A stretch of DNA of 64,000 nucleotides from CAYYYJ01 sp964631205. Lineage in GTDB: Archaea > Aenigmatarchaeota > Aenigmatarchaeia > QMZP01 > JACQNV01. The notes beneath the pieces were generated by a model that had not been told where the DNA came from, did not search any database, and saw only the letters and a program-made list of their open reading frames with translations. The stretch is from assembly GCA_964631205.1 (NCBI GenBank), contig CAZVWU010000001.1:124001-188000 (forward strand), read 5' to 3'. The position numbers were made by a program, and so were the translations under genes. Shown here in pieces: positions 42,505 to 50,351 of this stretch (within the stretch, counting starts at the first letter, position 1; each line of letters starts with the position of its first letter).

Positions 42505-42845
42505 TCAACTCTAAGCGGACAAGTAGACCCAAAATGCTGATATAATTTTAGAGCCGGAGTCCTGTTGCCCTGTCCATTTCTTCTGTTCCGCCTAACCCCA
42601 AATAAATACGCAGCAATTTGATCAGGCGACCTCAAAGACAGTTGATAAAGCTCAGATTCCCTATCCTTTACTTTCCCTATGTATCTTTCAACTTGGCTAG
42701 GCGAGACTTCATCTTTTTCCTGATGCCATCTGTACAAAGTGTTCAGGTATATAGCTATCATAACAGGGCTTCTGCCTTCTTCATTCCAACCAACTATATC
42801 CTTTCTCTCTTCTTGCGTGAACCTCGCAAGCTTTATTTTTCCCAT
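42501..42845 (-). CDS. Hypothetical protein
   Basis: A 114-residue basic protein, unrecognised. FTQEERKDIVGWNEEGRSPVMIAIYLNTLYRWHQE looks like a helix-turn-helix of the sigma-70 region 4 or transposase N-terminal type, with VSPSQVERYIGKV as a possible second helix pair; this is a guess. The C-terminus is rich in arginine and asparagine (RRNRRNGQGNRT). It overlaps the end of proS by 4 bp. Confidence 0.5.
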   Translation of the reverse strand: MGKIKLARFTQEERKDIVGWNEEGRSPVMIAIYLNTLYRWHQEKDEVSPSQVERYIGKVKDRESELYQLSLRSPDQIAAYLFGVRRNRRNGQGNRTPALKLYQHFGSTCPLRVD

Positions 42846-42951
42846 ACTCTGAAAAATAAGGACAAACAGATTTATATGCTTTTAAACAACCCTTATTAAT
42901 TCAGACCAACAAGTATAGCCTATTTAAAGGCCAAGAATATAATTTCTCTCT

Positions 42952-43569
42952 ATGTATAAAATTCTTGAGATTGACGACAAAATAAGGGTTCCGCCTGCCA
43001 AATTTGGCCTGCCTCTTCAGGAAGCTATAAAAGCAAGTCTGCAGGAAAAGTGGGAAGGTGTTGTGGACAAGAGGTTTGGCGTTGTCCTTTCGGTATTGTC
43101 AGTGGACTCTGTAGGAGAAGGCAGAATACTGCCAGGCGACGGCGCAATCCATTACCAGGCAGTTTTCAAGTTTATGGTTTACCAGCCAGAGCTCCATGAG
43201 ATAGTAAAAGGCGAGGTCATAGACATCACCGAATTCGGCGCATTTGTAAGGTTTGGTCCAATCGATGGGATGATCCATGTGAGCCAAGTAATGAATGATT
43301 TTGTAAGCTATGATGGGAAGAATGCCGCCCTTCTAGGAAGGGACAGCAAAAGGAAATTAAAAGAAGCAGATATTGTGGCAGCCAGAATAGTTTCAGTATC
43401 AATGGAAAAAGAACAGTATAAAATCGGTTTAACAGCAAGGCAAGCTGGCCTAGGCTCCCTAGAATGGGTAGAGGAGGACAAGAAAAGAGCAAAAAGGGCA
43501 GCAGGTCCTGAAGCGAAGGAGAAAAAGGATAACAAGGACGCTAAACCTAAGGCCAAATTTAAAAAATAA
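42952..43569 (+). CDS. rpo7: RNA polymerase subunit Rpo7 (RpoE')
   Basis: A 205-residue stalk subunit of the archaeal RNA polymerase. The N-terminal tip-associated RNP-like domain starts MYKILEIDDKIRVPPAKFG, and the S1 domain runs from about residue 80 (VKGEVIDITEFGAFVRFGPIDGMIHVSQV). The last 30 residues are a Lys/Ala-rich tail not typical of Rpo7. It begins the conserved rpo7-spt4-rps24e cluster. Confidence 0.97.
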   Translation: MYKILEIDDKIRVPPAKFGLPLQEAIKASLQEKWEGVVDKRFGVVLSVLSVDSVGEGRILPGDGAIHYQAVFKFMVYQPELHEIVKGEVIDITEFGAFVRFGPIDGMIHVSQVMNDFVSYDGKNAALLGRDSKRKLKEADIVAARIVSVSMEKEQYKIGLTARQAGLGSLEWVEEDKKRAKRAAGPEAKEKKDNKDAKPKAKFKK

Positions 43570-43570
43570 C

Positions 43571-43603
43571 AAGGAGGGCTGGGAACCGGCAAAGAGTTCC
43601 CAG
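43571..43603 (+). promoter_or_regulatory. Shine-Dalgarno-like site followed by a hairpin before spt4
   Basis: AAGGAGG at 43571-43577 follows the rpo7 stop but lies 37 bases before the spt4 ATG. The intervening CTGGGAAC (43579-43586) and GTTCCCAG (43596-43603) form a perfect 8-bp stem with a nine-base loop. Folding would leave about 12 unpaired bases between the Shine-Dalgarno-like site and the ATG, a workable distance. Confidence 0.6.
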
Positions 43604-43614
43604 CAGGTTTCTAG

Positions 43615-43815
43615 ATGCCAAAAGATACAAAGGAAAAAGTGTGTAAAACGTGCAGGAGGTTCGTGAAGGGTCCAACCTGCCCAGTCTGCAATGCGTCAAA
43701 CCTGTCAACAGGCTGGAAAGGGCTGGTTGTAGTAAACAATCCTTCAGACTCTGAGATATCAAAGGCGCTAGGAATAACAGCTCCTGGAAAATATTGTTTG
43801 TTTGTAAAACAATAG
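43615..43815 (+). CDS. spt4: Transcription elongation factor Spt4 (RpoE'')
   Basis: A 66-residue zinc protein that pairs with Spt5 (gene at 23499). The zinc ligands are in CKTCRRFVKGPTCPVC, with two C-x2-C pairs, followed by the dimer strand GWKGLVVVNNPSDSEISKALG. Length is normal for archaeal Spt4. Translation may depend on the hairpin-spaced Shine-Dalgarno-like site upstream. Confidence 0.95.
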   Translation: MPKDTKEKVCKTCRRFVKGPTCPVCNASNLSTGWKGLVVVNNPSDSEISKALGITAPGKYCLFVKQ

Positions 43816-43885
43816 GAAAATTAAGCAGGATATATTTTATGGAATTCAAGATAGTCGATAAAAAAGAAAACCCCCTTTTGAAAAG
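43811..43885 (+). repeat. Source copy of the 75-nt spt4/rps24e junction repeat
   Basis: These bases, from the spt4 stop through the rps24e start and its first 15 or so codons, reappear at 25650-25576 on the minus strand with a single mismatch. This copy lies in the conserved gene context, so it is taken as the source. Confidence 0.9.
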
Positions 43886-44174
43886 GGAAGAAGCAGATGT
43901 AAAAATCCTTGGCGACAAACCATCAACCCCCAGTAGAAAAGAAATATTGATTGAGGCATCAAAAACACTGGGCTTGCCAGAGGACCTTATAATAGTCGAT
44001 AAAATCTCAACCTGGAGGGGCAAAAAAGAAGCCACAGCAAAACTCCTTATCTACAGCAAAAAAGAGGAAATCCCAAAATATAAAATAAAAAAAATGGAAA
44101 AGAGGATGGGATCCAAACAGCCAGAACCGCCTCCAGCTGCACCGGCTGCAAAACCAGAAAAACCTGCTGTTTAG
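43839..44174 (+). CDS. rps24e: Small ribosomal subunit protein eS24
   Basis: A 111-residue eS24. Start MEFKIVDKKENPLLKREEADV and the core ...LPEDLIIVDKISTWRGKKEATAKLLIY match the family. The C-terminus is extended by a Pro/Ala-rich tail (PEPPPAAPAAKPEKPAV). The ATG at 43839 follows AGCAGGA 8 bp upstream; an ATG 45 bp earlier overlaps spt4 and is not used. Its usual partner, eS27 of the S27ae type, is 10 kb away at 54075. Confidence 0.95.
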   Translation: MEFKIVDKKENPLLKREEADVKILGDKPSTPSRKEILIEASKTLGLPEDLIIVDKISTWRGKKEATAKLLIYSKKEEIPKYKIKKMEKRMGSKQPEPPPAAPAAKPEKPAV

Positions 44175-44272
44175 AGAATCAGGGCTGTCAGAACTAGTTA
44201 TTTCTTCTCCAATCTGTGAGCACAAATATATAAACATACTCATGTGCCCACAAAGAGCTCCATCTATCGCAT

Positions 44273-44287
44273 TATAACACTGTTATA
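44273..44287. promoter_or_regulatory. Palindromic operator TATAACACTGTTATA
   Basis: The same 15 bases as the two sites before scpA. It lies about 44 bp upstream of a TATA box (TTTATAAA, 44331-44338) of the hypothetical gene at 44360 and about 100 bp after rps24e, so the hypothetical gene is the likely target. Confidence 0.7.
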
Positions 44288-44359
44288 TAATTCAGGAATA
44301 TTATCCCTTAGTAACAACTCCCCAAAAATCTTTATAAACCAAGAAGACAACTAATGAAC

Positions 44360-45340
44360 ATGGTAGAGGATGGAATCAGAGGTTTTGAAAGAGCGGTTTT
44401 GGCTGATAAAAGCGATTTCGCCGCAAGGTTGAGGCTAGCCGGTGCTTATTCCAGACTAAGCAGACACACAGAAGCCAGACAGCACGCAGCTTACGTCCTC
44501 CAGAACGATAGAGGAAAATATGGAAAGCAAGCCCTTCAAATAATCCTCTCTTCAATCAAAGAATTTTCAAATGGATCAGAGCTATATGAAATTGGATCAG
44601 GAATAGAAGAAAAAGGGCTACTTTACCAGAAACTCACAGCTAAACAAGGAAACATAACCCTTGGCAACCTCACGGCGTATTATGAACTCGGCTTAGCAGA
44701 CCAGATAATCCCAAATCCAATCTCAAGTCAGGAACATCTCCAGCAAGCAAGAAATGTCTGGGGAGTCTACCATCAGCAAGGGCAGGGAACTGCCACAGCA
44801 GACATAGCAAGATACGGATTAACAATGAAGGACGTGGAAAAGCTTGCAGGAAACAATGATATAGAGATAGAACAAAATTTAACAGAAAATGACACAATAG
44901 TTGAATTGGTTGTAAAGCCAAAAGGGTTTAAACAAACGAAATCAGGCAGGTGGGAAATAGATTACGGGGACGGTAAAAGGCACATAATAAAGCTTCCTGA
45001 AGCTACTGAAGTCGATGATCTAGATAATCCGTCACGATGGGTTATCTGGCCAGAGGACAAACCTCCATACACCTATCTAGGAATCCCTTCAGGAAAATTA
45101 ACAAAAAACATGAATGAAGCTGTCCAAAGCATGGTTAATGCGGGCATACCACAAGAAATTGCACAAATAGAAACTCTCTATTTTTGGAGAAGACCGTTAA
45201 AAGCCTATAAAGGCAATGGTGCTGTTCTCCGTTATTTCGACAATATGTTGAATAGACCCAGAATTGACTTCGGCGTCCAGCCCGACGACTTCTACAACGA
45301 TATTGGGTGGCTCCGTGCGAGTAGAAAAGGAACGAAATAG
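44360..45340 (+). CDS. Hypothetical protein with helical-repeat-like N-terminus
   Basis: A 326-residue protein, unrecognised. The N-terminal part (GFERAVLADKSDFAARLRLAGAYSRLSRHTEARQHAAYVL in consecutive helices) has the spacing of one or two TPR-like helical pairs. The C-terminal half is beta-rich (GRWEIDYGDGKRHIIKL; TYLGIPSGKLTKNMNEAV). It has no signal peptide. I use the second ATG (44360), 22 bp after a TATA box; 44354 is also possible. The palindromic operator upstream suggests control by the HTH protein encoded at 6367. Confidence 0.6.
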   Translation: MVEDGIRGFERAVLADKSDFAARLRLAGAYSRLSRHTEARQHAAYVLQNDRGKYGKQALQIILSSIKEFSNGSELYEIGSGIEEKGLLYQKLTAKQGNITLGNLTAYYELGLADQIIPNPISSQEHLQQARNVWGVYHQQGQGTATADIARYGLTMKDVEKLAGNNDIEIEQNLTENDTIVELVVKPKGFKQTKSGRWEIDYGDGKRHIIKLPEATEVDDLDNPSRWVIWPEDKPPYTYLGIPSGKLTKNMNEAVQSMVNAGIPQEIAQIETLYFWRRPLKAYKGNGAVLRYFDNMLNRPRIDFGVQPDDFYNDIGWLRASRKGTK

Positions 45341-45373
45341 GTAGAGCAAACTAAACTTTAACCCGAAATCTAA

Positions 45374-47239
45374 TTATCTTAACCTTACCACATCAAGTAC
45401 TTTTGGGGCAAGAGTCTCATAATTGAACATTTTGTGGATGTCCCTTGCAAGATCGATGCAGTTCATTTTGTCTCCATGATTTGTTATAATCCTCTCAGGC
45501 CTGCAGCTCAGCTTTTTGATGAAATTGATCAGCTGATGCCTGTCGCTGTGGCCGCTCATACCGCTCACAGTCTTGACCTCCATCTCTATGTTGATTGTTT
45601 TTGTCTTCCCGCTTTCTGTTGAAATAGGTATTTCCTTCCAACCCTTCTGTATCCTTCTGCCCTGTGTGCCTTCGCCCTGATAGCCTACAAACATCAGAGT
45701 GTTCTTTTTGTCTGCTGCCAAGCCTTTCAGATACTCTACTATAGGCCCGCCCATAAGCATGCCTGATGTCGCGACAACTATCCCGGGTTCTGAACCGTCT
45801 ATTATGGAATTCCTTTCTTTAGGCGCGACATGCTTGAAATTTTCAGCCAAAAACGGGTTCCTCCCTTTGTGCAAGATCTCCCTCTGCATGTTCCTGCCAA
45901 GATATTCTGGATAAGCTGTATGAATTGCAGTAGCATCCCAAACCATACCCTCAATCCATACAGGGCAGTTTATCTCTGCCTCAGCTAGTATAGCCATTAT
46001 TTCCTGCGCCCTCCCTACAGCAAAGACAGGAGTCACAACCTTACCTCCCCTGTCGAGGGTCTCTTTCACAATTTTTAGCAGGTTTGCATCAGCATCCCTT
46101 TTAGGCGTCATTATGTCATTCGGCCCGCCATAAGTAGATTCTGTTATCAGGGTCTCTATCCTTTTGAAATCAGTGAAGGCAGGGTCAAATAATTTTGTGT
46201 AGGCAAATTTCATGTCGCCTGTGTACAATATATTGTGGAGGCCCTTTCCAATATGCAAATGGGAGAGTGATGATCCCAGCAAATGGCCAGAAGGCTGAAA
46301 TGTCAGCCTCATATCCTCAGTTATGTCAGAAACCTCCCCATAATCCAAAGTGATTGTATGCTTCACGGTCTTTTCTATGGCCTTTTTTGTATAGTATGTC
46401 TGCTTCCCATTTTTTTGCGCAACATCCAGAGAATCCATGCACAATAAAACCATCAAATCCCTTGTAGGGGCTGTGCAATATAGCGGTCCAGTAAACCCAT
46501 TTTCATAAAGGTAAGGGATCATCCCACAGTGGTCTATGTGGGCATGCGACAAAATTACAGCATCCAATTTTTCTATATTAAATTCAGGGGCATCTATTTG
46601 CGGGATTGTGTAATCAGACGCATTTATCCCAAAATCCAGAATCACATTCGAGAAAGGCGTCTCAAGGATCATGGAGCTCCTTCCAACCTGTCTGAATCCT
46701 CCCAAACAGCTCAGCCTTACCCATTCATCTTCAACCTCTTTTCTCAACGATATCTTCTGCCCTATCCTGTTCAAAAATTTTTTCCTGTAATCCATTTCTG
46801 TATGCAGAAGGCTTCTTACTGCGCTGACTATGTCAGATTTCAGCGAAGGCGACCGTTCGATTTTAGGCAGCCATAAGGTTTCGTCCCTTATCCTCTTGTA
46901 AATCTCCCCACCTTTGCCTATAACCAATCCGGGTTTCAGGCAGCCAATCACAACCTTGCCCAGTTCCGGTTCGAAATATACCTCCTGTATTCCAGCCTCC
47001 TCTGAAACAATGCTTTTAATTATCTGGACAGCCTTTTCAGGATCTGTTGTGATTGAAGGGTCTGGCCTCACCTCTATCCTTTTCTTCAGCTTGCCGACTA
47101 TCTCCTTTATTAAAGGCTCGCAGCCCCTGAAAAATTCCTTGTTTTTAGTGTAGAGCACAAGCTCTGAAGCCTCAAATTTTATTTCAGTAACTTCTGCGTC
47201 CTTTGGCAGGCTTTCTTCCAATTCTTTAAGCATAGCCAT
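45374..47239 (-). CDS. aCPSF1, KH-domain beta-CASP ribonuclease
   Basis: A 621-residue archaeal cleavage and polyadenylation factor homologue that ends transcripts and cleaves RNA. Two KH domains occupy about residues 1-150 (EVTEIKFEASELVLYTKN; VVIGCLKPGLVIGKGGEIYKRI). The metallo-beta-lactamase core carries SHAHIDHCGMIPYLY, and the beta-CASP domain contains VVTPVFAVGRAQEIM and GMSGHSDRHQL. I start at the ATG giving MAMLKELEESLPKDAEV, the usual N-terminus. It reads downstream of psmB on the same strand, a frequent archaeal pairing. Confidence 0.95.
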   Translation of the reverse strand: MAMLKELEESLPKDAEVTEIKFEASELVLYTKNKEFFRGCEPLIKEIVGKLKKRIEVRPDPSITTDPEKAVQIIKSIVSEEAGIQEVYFEPELGKVVIGCLKPGLVIGKGGEIYKRIRDETLWLPKIERSPSLKSDIVSAVRSLLHTEMDYRKKFLNRIGQKISLRKEVEDEWVRLSCLGGFRQVGRSSMILETPFSNVILDFGINASDYTIPQIDAPEFNIEKLDAVILSHAHIDHCGMIPYLYENGFTGPLYCTAPTRDLMVLLCMDSLDVAQKNGKQTYYTKKAIEKTVKHTITLDYGEVSDITEDMRLTFQPSGHLLGSSLSHLHIGKGLHNILYTGDMKFAYTKLFDPAFTDFKRIETLITESTYGGPNDIMTPKRDADANLLKIVKETLDRGGKVVTPVFAVGRAQEIMAILAEAEINCPVWIEGMVWDATAIHTAYPEYLGRNMQREILHKGRNPFLAENFKHVAPKERNSIIDGSEPGIVVATSGMLMGGPIVEYLKGLAADKKNTLMFVGYQGEGTQGRRIQKGWKEIPISTESGKTKTINIEMEVKTVSGMSGHSDRHQLINFIKKLSCRPERIITNHGDKMNCIDLARDIHKMFNYETLAPKVLDVVRLR

Positions 47240-47312
47240 AATTCTAAAAATCACTGTGGATAGATCAAAATTATCGTAGAATAATTTCAAATTAAATTGA
47301 ACAACAGCATAT

Positions 47313-48035
47313 TTAATTCTTTAATAACTTGTTCGTCTCTGCGTCTGTGAACTCATGCACGCCTTTTTTGTCTATAACAACCAGATCAATCCCGCTTCCG
47401 CCTGAAGCTATATCCCTCTTCACAGCAGCTGCCACTGCCTGCACAGCCAGCTTCTTTGCATCCTCAACTTCCATGCCATCCGTGTAATCATGCTCGAGAA
47501 CCCCAAAAACCATTGGAGACCCGGAACCGCTTGAGTAATATTTTTCCTCAATCACTGATCCATCTGGCGCAAGTGTGAATATCTGCGGCTTTGTATCATA
47601 ACCGGCAATAATGAGCTGGACAAAATAAGGATAAAACCTTCTGCTGTAAAGTATATTTGCAGTGAGGGAAGCTGCAGATTTTACAGCTATTCTCCTATCT
47701 TCATGCAGTTTGTATAGTTTCAATTCGGCTTTCAAGTATCTTTCCAGTGTCTGCGCATCCCCTACAACACCTGCAATTGTCATGCCTATATGCTCATCTA
47801 GTTTTATTATCTTCTTTGCGTCCTTGCTTGCAACAAGATAGCCCATTGTCGCCTTTCTGTCAGCAGCCAGAACAACTGCGTCCTTTGCAATCAACGCTAC
47901 AGTTGTTGTTCCTGTTTTCAATTTCATCTCCATTTCATGCGGATCTTTCATAGTAATCCCTAACGCTGGCAGCTCAAGAGTTTCCTTTTTCAGAATAGGG
48001 CTTTGAAGGCCGCCAAATCCATTAAAATAATCCAT
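47313..48035 (-). CDS. psmB: Proteasome beta subunit
   Basis: A 240-residue proteasome beta subunit with a 42-residue propeptide. Cleavage at KTG/TTTVALIA would expose Thr43 as the nucleophile; the D17 and K33 equivalents are present in VLAADRKATMG and SKDAKKI. The SGSGS motif (YYSSGSGSPMVFG) near the C-terminal third is intact. It assembles into the 20S core with an alpha subunit not in this window. It precedes the aCPSF1 gene on the same strand. Confidence 0.97.
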   Translation of the reverse strand: MDYFNGFGGLQSPILKKETLELPALGITMKDPHEMEMKLKTGTTTVALIAKDAVVLAADRKATMGYLVASKDAKKIIKLDEHIGMTIAGVVGDAQTLERYLKAELKLYKLHEDRRIAVKSAASLTANILYSRRFYPYFVQLIIAGYDTKPQIFTLAPDGSVIEEKYYSSGSGSPMVFGVLEHDYTDGMEVEDAKKLAVQAVAAAVKRDIASGGSGIDLVVIDKKGVHEFTDAETNKLLKN

Positions 48036-48152
48036 AAGTTAAATCAGTATAATTAGCTAGAACTAGCTATTGTATAATAATATGTGCACATGATATTTAA
48101 GCTTTTCTTCGTCTAATAAAGCTATAACCCGGCAGCAGTTCTGCTAATTCTT

Positions 48153-48338
48153 TCAGATGATGGCTAAGGCTAACTTCGGCCTTTGCAACTTCCCATTCGC
48201 GTTCAGATTTTCATTTTTAGTATAATTTGGGTCTGACCTCAAGGTTGCAAGCCTGTATTGAGCATCCAATACCCTTTGAATGGAATGGCTAATCATATAT
48301 CTTCGCAAATCCCTTCTGACTGTTTCTGAGCATTTCAT
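48153..48338 (-). CDS. Hypothetical small basic protein
   Basis: A 61-residue, arginine-rich protein (SETVRRDLRRYMISHSIQRVLDAQYRLATL), mostly helical, unrecognised. Its start lies 3 bp after the stop of the 288-residue gene, so it is probably the third gene of a 59-, 288- and 61-residue operon. Confidence 0.5.
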   Translation of the reverse strand: MKCSETVRRDLRRYMISHSIQRVLDAQYRLATLRSDPNYTKNENLNANGKLQRPKLALAII

Positions 48339-48341
48339 CCC

Positions 48342-49208
48342 TTATCCCTCCAATGCAGCTCTTGGTTCAGGCAGATCAAAATCCCCTGATTTTCTTGCAG
48401 GTTCTATATAAGCAACTCGATCTTGTATTTCTGCTTGACTCGGAGACCTTCGCCTCTCATATCCTGTGTGTCCTACAGAAGGCTGCCTGTTTGCCAGGAC
48501 AAGGTTAGATAAAGCTGCTATTGTATATGAAACATCACCAGCTACAGTTTTCGGATCTGTCAGTATAAAGTTTTCCTGAGCTGTTAAATTTGCTTGGCCT
48601 GGCGTAATATCCAACCTTAATCCACCATAATGTCCATAATACTGTGCAACAGATCCTGAAATTGAAGCAATCTTTTCTAATATTTCCTTAGATCTGCGTC
48701 TAAGTTTACCTGTTAACCTCGTTGTATCGATCACAACCTTTGGGCCAATTATTTCAATAACCCCATCCCTAACTAACGGCTCGTCTTCAATTTTCGGGCC
48801 GCGCTCTGAAGGCACAGAAACATAAGAAACCTTTGAGTATGTCGGTCTTGGATCATCCTCGATCTCGAATCCTATTTCTGATTGAGGCCACCTGAGAGAA
48901 AGATCGTATGCAAACTTATCCAGACTGCCCTGCTCAATATGTCTAGGCATTATCGGGTCATTACCCGGATCTAGCACTCTAATCCGCTCTATATACCACT
49001 GAGTTTTATCGGGTTCACAGACAGAAACTACATATTTCCATTCAACTTCTGTATAACCCATCGGTCTTGCATAACCCAATCCAACCTTATCTCTATGAAC
49101 TACTCCTTCTCCAGTGAACCTTGTACTATAGATATTACTATTTGAAAACATCAAGTTCACAGAGTCCCTAATAGATTCCTGCTGAAAATCTGTTAGCCCT
49201 CTACTCAT
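48342..49208 (-). CDS. Hypothetical protein
   Basis: A 288-residue protein, unrecognised. Charged, mixed alpha/beta, with no membrane segment. Residues around 75-150 contain strands (KYVVSVCEPDKTQWYIERIRVLD), and a Lys/Arg-rich helix follows (LTGKLRRRSKEILEKIASISG). Its ATG overlaps the end of an upstream 59-residue frame by 8 bp, a sign of translational coupling. Confidence 0.6.
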   Translation of the reverse strand: MSRGLTDFQQESIRDSVNLMFSNSNIYSTRFTGEGVVHRDKVGLGYARPMGYTEVEWKYVVSVCEPDKTQWYIERIRVLDPGNDPIMPRHIEQGSLDKFAYDLSLRWPQSEIGFEIEDDPRPTYSKVSYVSVPSERGPKIEDEPLVRDGVIEIIGPKVVIDTTRLTGKLRRRSKEILEKIASISGSVAQYYGHYGGLRLDITPGQANLTAQENFILTDPKTVAGDVSYTIAALSNLVLANRQPSVGHTGYERRRSPSQAEIQDRVAYIEPARKSGDFDLPEPRAALEG

Positions 49209-49380
49209 AGCCTTTCTCGTCCCTTACACTAGTGTAAACACCGTGTCTTGCAAGCACTCCTTCAACGCGGATGTAACTTGCCAGCCTTTTTTCATGCGGC
49301 TCCATTGAAGTATACGTCTTTCTGCCTTCTAACTGCACGACTGACATTTTCTCTTCTTGCCCAGTGCAAACTGCTTCCAT
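49201..49380 (-). CDS. Small hypothetical protein, first gene of the operon
   Basis: A 59-residue frame, MEAVCTGQEEKMSVVQLEGR onward, ending ...RDEKGYE. A strong purine-rich AGGAGGAGGT (49381-49390 on this strand) immediately precedes the ATG; an internal ATG at codon 12 is an alternative start. Its stop overlaps the start of the next gene by 8 bp, supporting its reality. Function unknown. Confidence 0.55.
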   Translation of the reverse strand: MEAVCTGQEEKMSVVQLEGRKTYTSMEPHEKRLASYIRVEGVLARHGVYTSVRDEKGYE

Positions 49381-49449
49381 ACCTCCTCCTTACACCAAGC
49401 AATAAACATCAGCGTAGACCAACAAGCCATTAAAAACAACAGAAAAATT

Positions 49450-49486
49450 CACAAGCTTGTCAGTTATACGGCGTTTAAAGCTTGTG
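49450..49486. promoter_or_regulatory. Inverted repeat CACAAGCTT/AAGCTTGTG
   Basis: A perfect 9-bp inverted repeat (49450-49458 with 49478-49486) around a 19-base spacer; the left arm itself contains the palindrome ACAAGCTTGT. It lies about 70 bp upstream of the minus-strand three-gene operon in an otherwise empty 246-bp gap, so an operator for that operon is plausible. Confidence 0.45.
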
Positions 49487-49661
49487 GTTTATCATGAAAA
49501 TTGCAAAACATCCCTTAATAAAATTCCATGTTCCATACGATGCTTTTGCGCTTCCCATAACTAGATATAATTTTGCCCAGCATCTATATAAACGTTATCC
49601 TGCCTTTACGTTAATTTATTTGGCATGCCTGTGGTGAGAATTGAACTCACGACCCCCGCGT

Positions 49662-49705
49662 TTCTTATCATCGCAGCAAAGCTGCAGTCAACTCTCATAT
49701 CCAAT
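49662..49705 (-). other. Anticodon-loop intron of tRNA(CAT)
   Basis: 44 nt between positions 37 and 38. The central helix of a bulge-helix-bulge would pair exon CTCA (32-35) with intron TAAG, three of four pairs (one C-A mismatch). The bulges are TA^A and AA^A, so the motif is relaxed. The intron contains a GCAGC/GCTGC hairpin. Confidence 0.8.
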
Positions 49706-49728
49706 TATGAGCACGGTGCTCTACCAAT

Positions 49729-49780
49729 ACCCGTTTTCTTTCTTAGTGTAGGTTCTTTCTTTTTTTAAAAGAAAGAAAGT
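49729..49780 (-). other. D-loop insertion of tRNA(CAT), TTTCTTT/AAAGAAA copy D
   Basis: On the transcribed strand CTTTCTTTT and AAAAGAAAG form a perfect 9-bp hairpin, then TAAGAAAGAAAACGGG supplies a second purine run, as in the other copies. Removing 52 nt leaves D loop AGTATTGGTA; the exact boundary is ambiguous by two or three bases because GTA flanks both sides. I could not find a strict bulge-helix-bulge here. Confidence 0.65.
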
Positions 49781-49847
49781 ACTGAGCCACACAGGCCTAT
49801 ACCTATTTTGCAATCAGCTATTTTAATATCAAAGCTACACTATTTGT

Positions 49848-50144
49848 ATGGCATTCACAAAAGATGAAGCGATAAAAGCCCTGAAGGGATGTTTTGACCC
49901 TGAGCTGCAGATTGACGTATGGACTCTCGGGCTGGTATATGATCTGCAGGTTGAGCAGGAAAATGTAAAAATAAAGATGACACTCACATCGCCTGCATGC
50001 CCTTATGGGCCTGCCCTGCTTGCAGACATGAAATCAAAGCTTACAAACTCCGGGGCAAAATCAGTTGATATAGAACTTGTTTTCGACCCGCCATGGAAGC
50101 CTTCGCAGGAAGTTCAGGACATGCTCGGGATAATGGGGCTTTAA
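49848..50144 (+). CDS. MIP18/SufT-like (DUF59) iron-sulfur assembly protein
   Basis: A 98-residue DUF59 protein. ALKGCFDPELQIDVWTLGLVYDL and LTSPACPYGPALLADMKSKL (conserved cysteine in the second) followed by VELVFDPPWKPSQEVQDMLG-like end are the family pattern. It aids Fe-S cluster delivery, from family knowledge; the endonuclease III and Kae1-pathway proteins of this genome would be possible clients, by inference. Confidence 0.9.
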   Translation: MAFTKDEAIKALKGCFDPELQIDVWTLGLVYDLQVEQENVKIKMTLTSPACPYGPALLADMKSKLTNSGAKSVDIELVFDPPWKPSQEVQDMLGIMGL

Positions 50145-50176
50145 AGCTTTTTAAGAAGGCAAGATAAAGACAGTCT

Positions 50177-50347
50177 ATGACAGAACTAAAATTAGAGCAT
50201 ATGCATGAAGACCTCGAATCTGTAAAGAGAGATTTAGAACTGATTAAAAACATACTAGTCGAGGAAGGAGACTTGACAGAAGACGCCAAAAAAAAGCTTG
50301 GACAGGCAAGGAAAACGCCTATTTCTGCGTACAAGAAACTCGAATAA
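50177..50347 (+). CDS. RelB-type antitoxin
   Basis: A 56-residue protein with a long acidic helix (LEHMHEDLESVKRDLELIKN) and a basic C-terminal part (EDAKKKLGQARKTPISAYKK), the layout of short archaeal RelB/Phd-like antitoxins. Its stop lies 4 bp before the RelE-like toxin start. It is too short to be certain on its own; the partner makes the call. Confidence 0.65.
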   Translation: MTELKLEHMHEDLESVKRDLELIKNILVEEGDLTEDAKKKLGQARKTPISAYKKLE

Positions 50348-50351
50348 TATT

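Larger units (their letters stand above)
49626..49796 (-). tRNA. tRNA-Met (or Ile2), anticodon CAT, with two intervening sequences
   Basis: The acceptor stem is GCCTGTG (49796-49790) with CACAGGC (49633-49627) and discriminator A. The D stem is GCTC/GAGC, the anticodon stem CCGTG/CGCGG, the loop C-T-CAT-A-A and the T arm GTGAG-TTCAATT-CTCAC. A 44-nt intron separates positions 37 and 38 (49705-49662), and 52 nt sit in the D loop (49780-49729). Without them the tRNA is 75 nt. The anticodon stem lacks the three G-C pairs of an initiator, so it is elongator Met or a lysidine-type (agmatidine) Ile tRNA. CCA is not encoded. Confidence 0.9.

Noticed and set aside
43873..43887. Perfect palindrome CCCTTTTGAAAAGGG as a regulatory element in rps24e
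   Set aside because: It lies in conserved codons (NPLLKREE), and the copy at 25576 keeps only part of it, so there is no support for independent function.
49626..49796. Initiator tRNA-Met
   Set aside because: The anticodon stem is CCGTG/CGCGG, without the three consecutive G-C pairs next to the loop that mark initiators.
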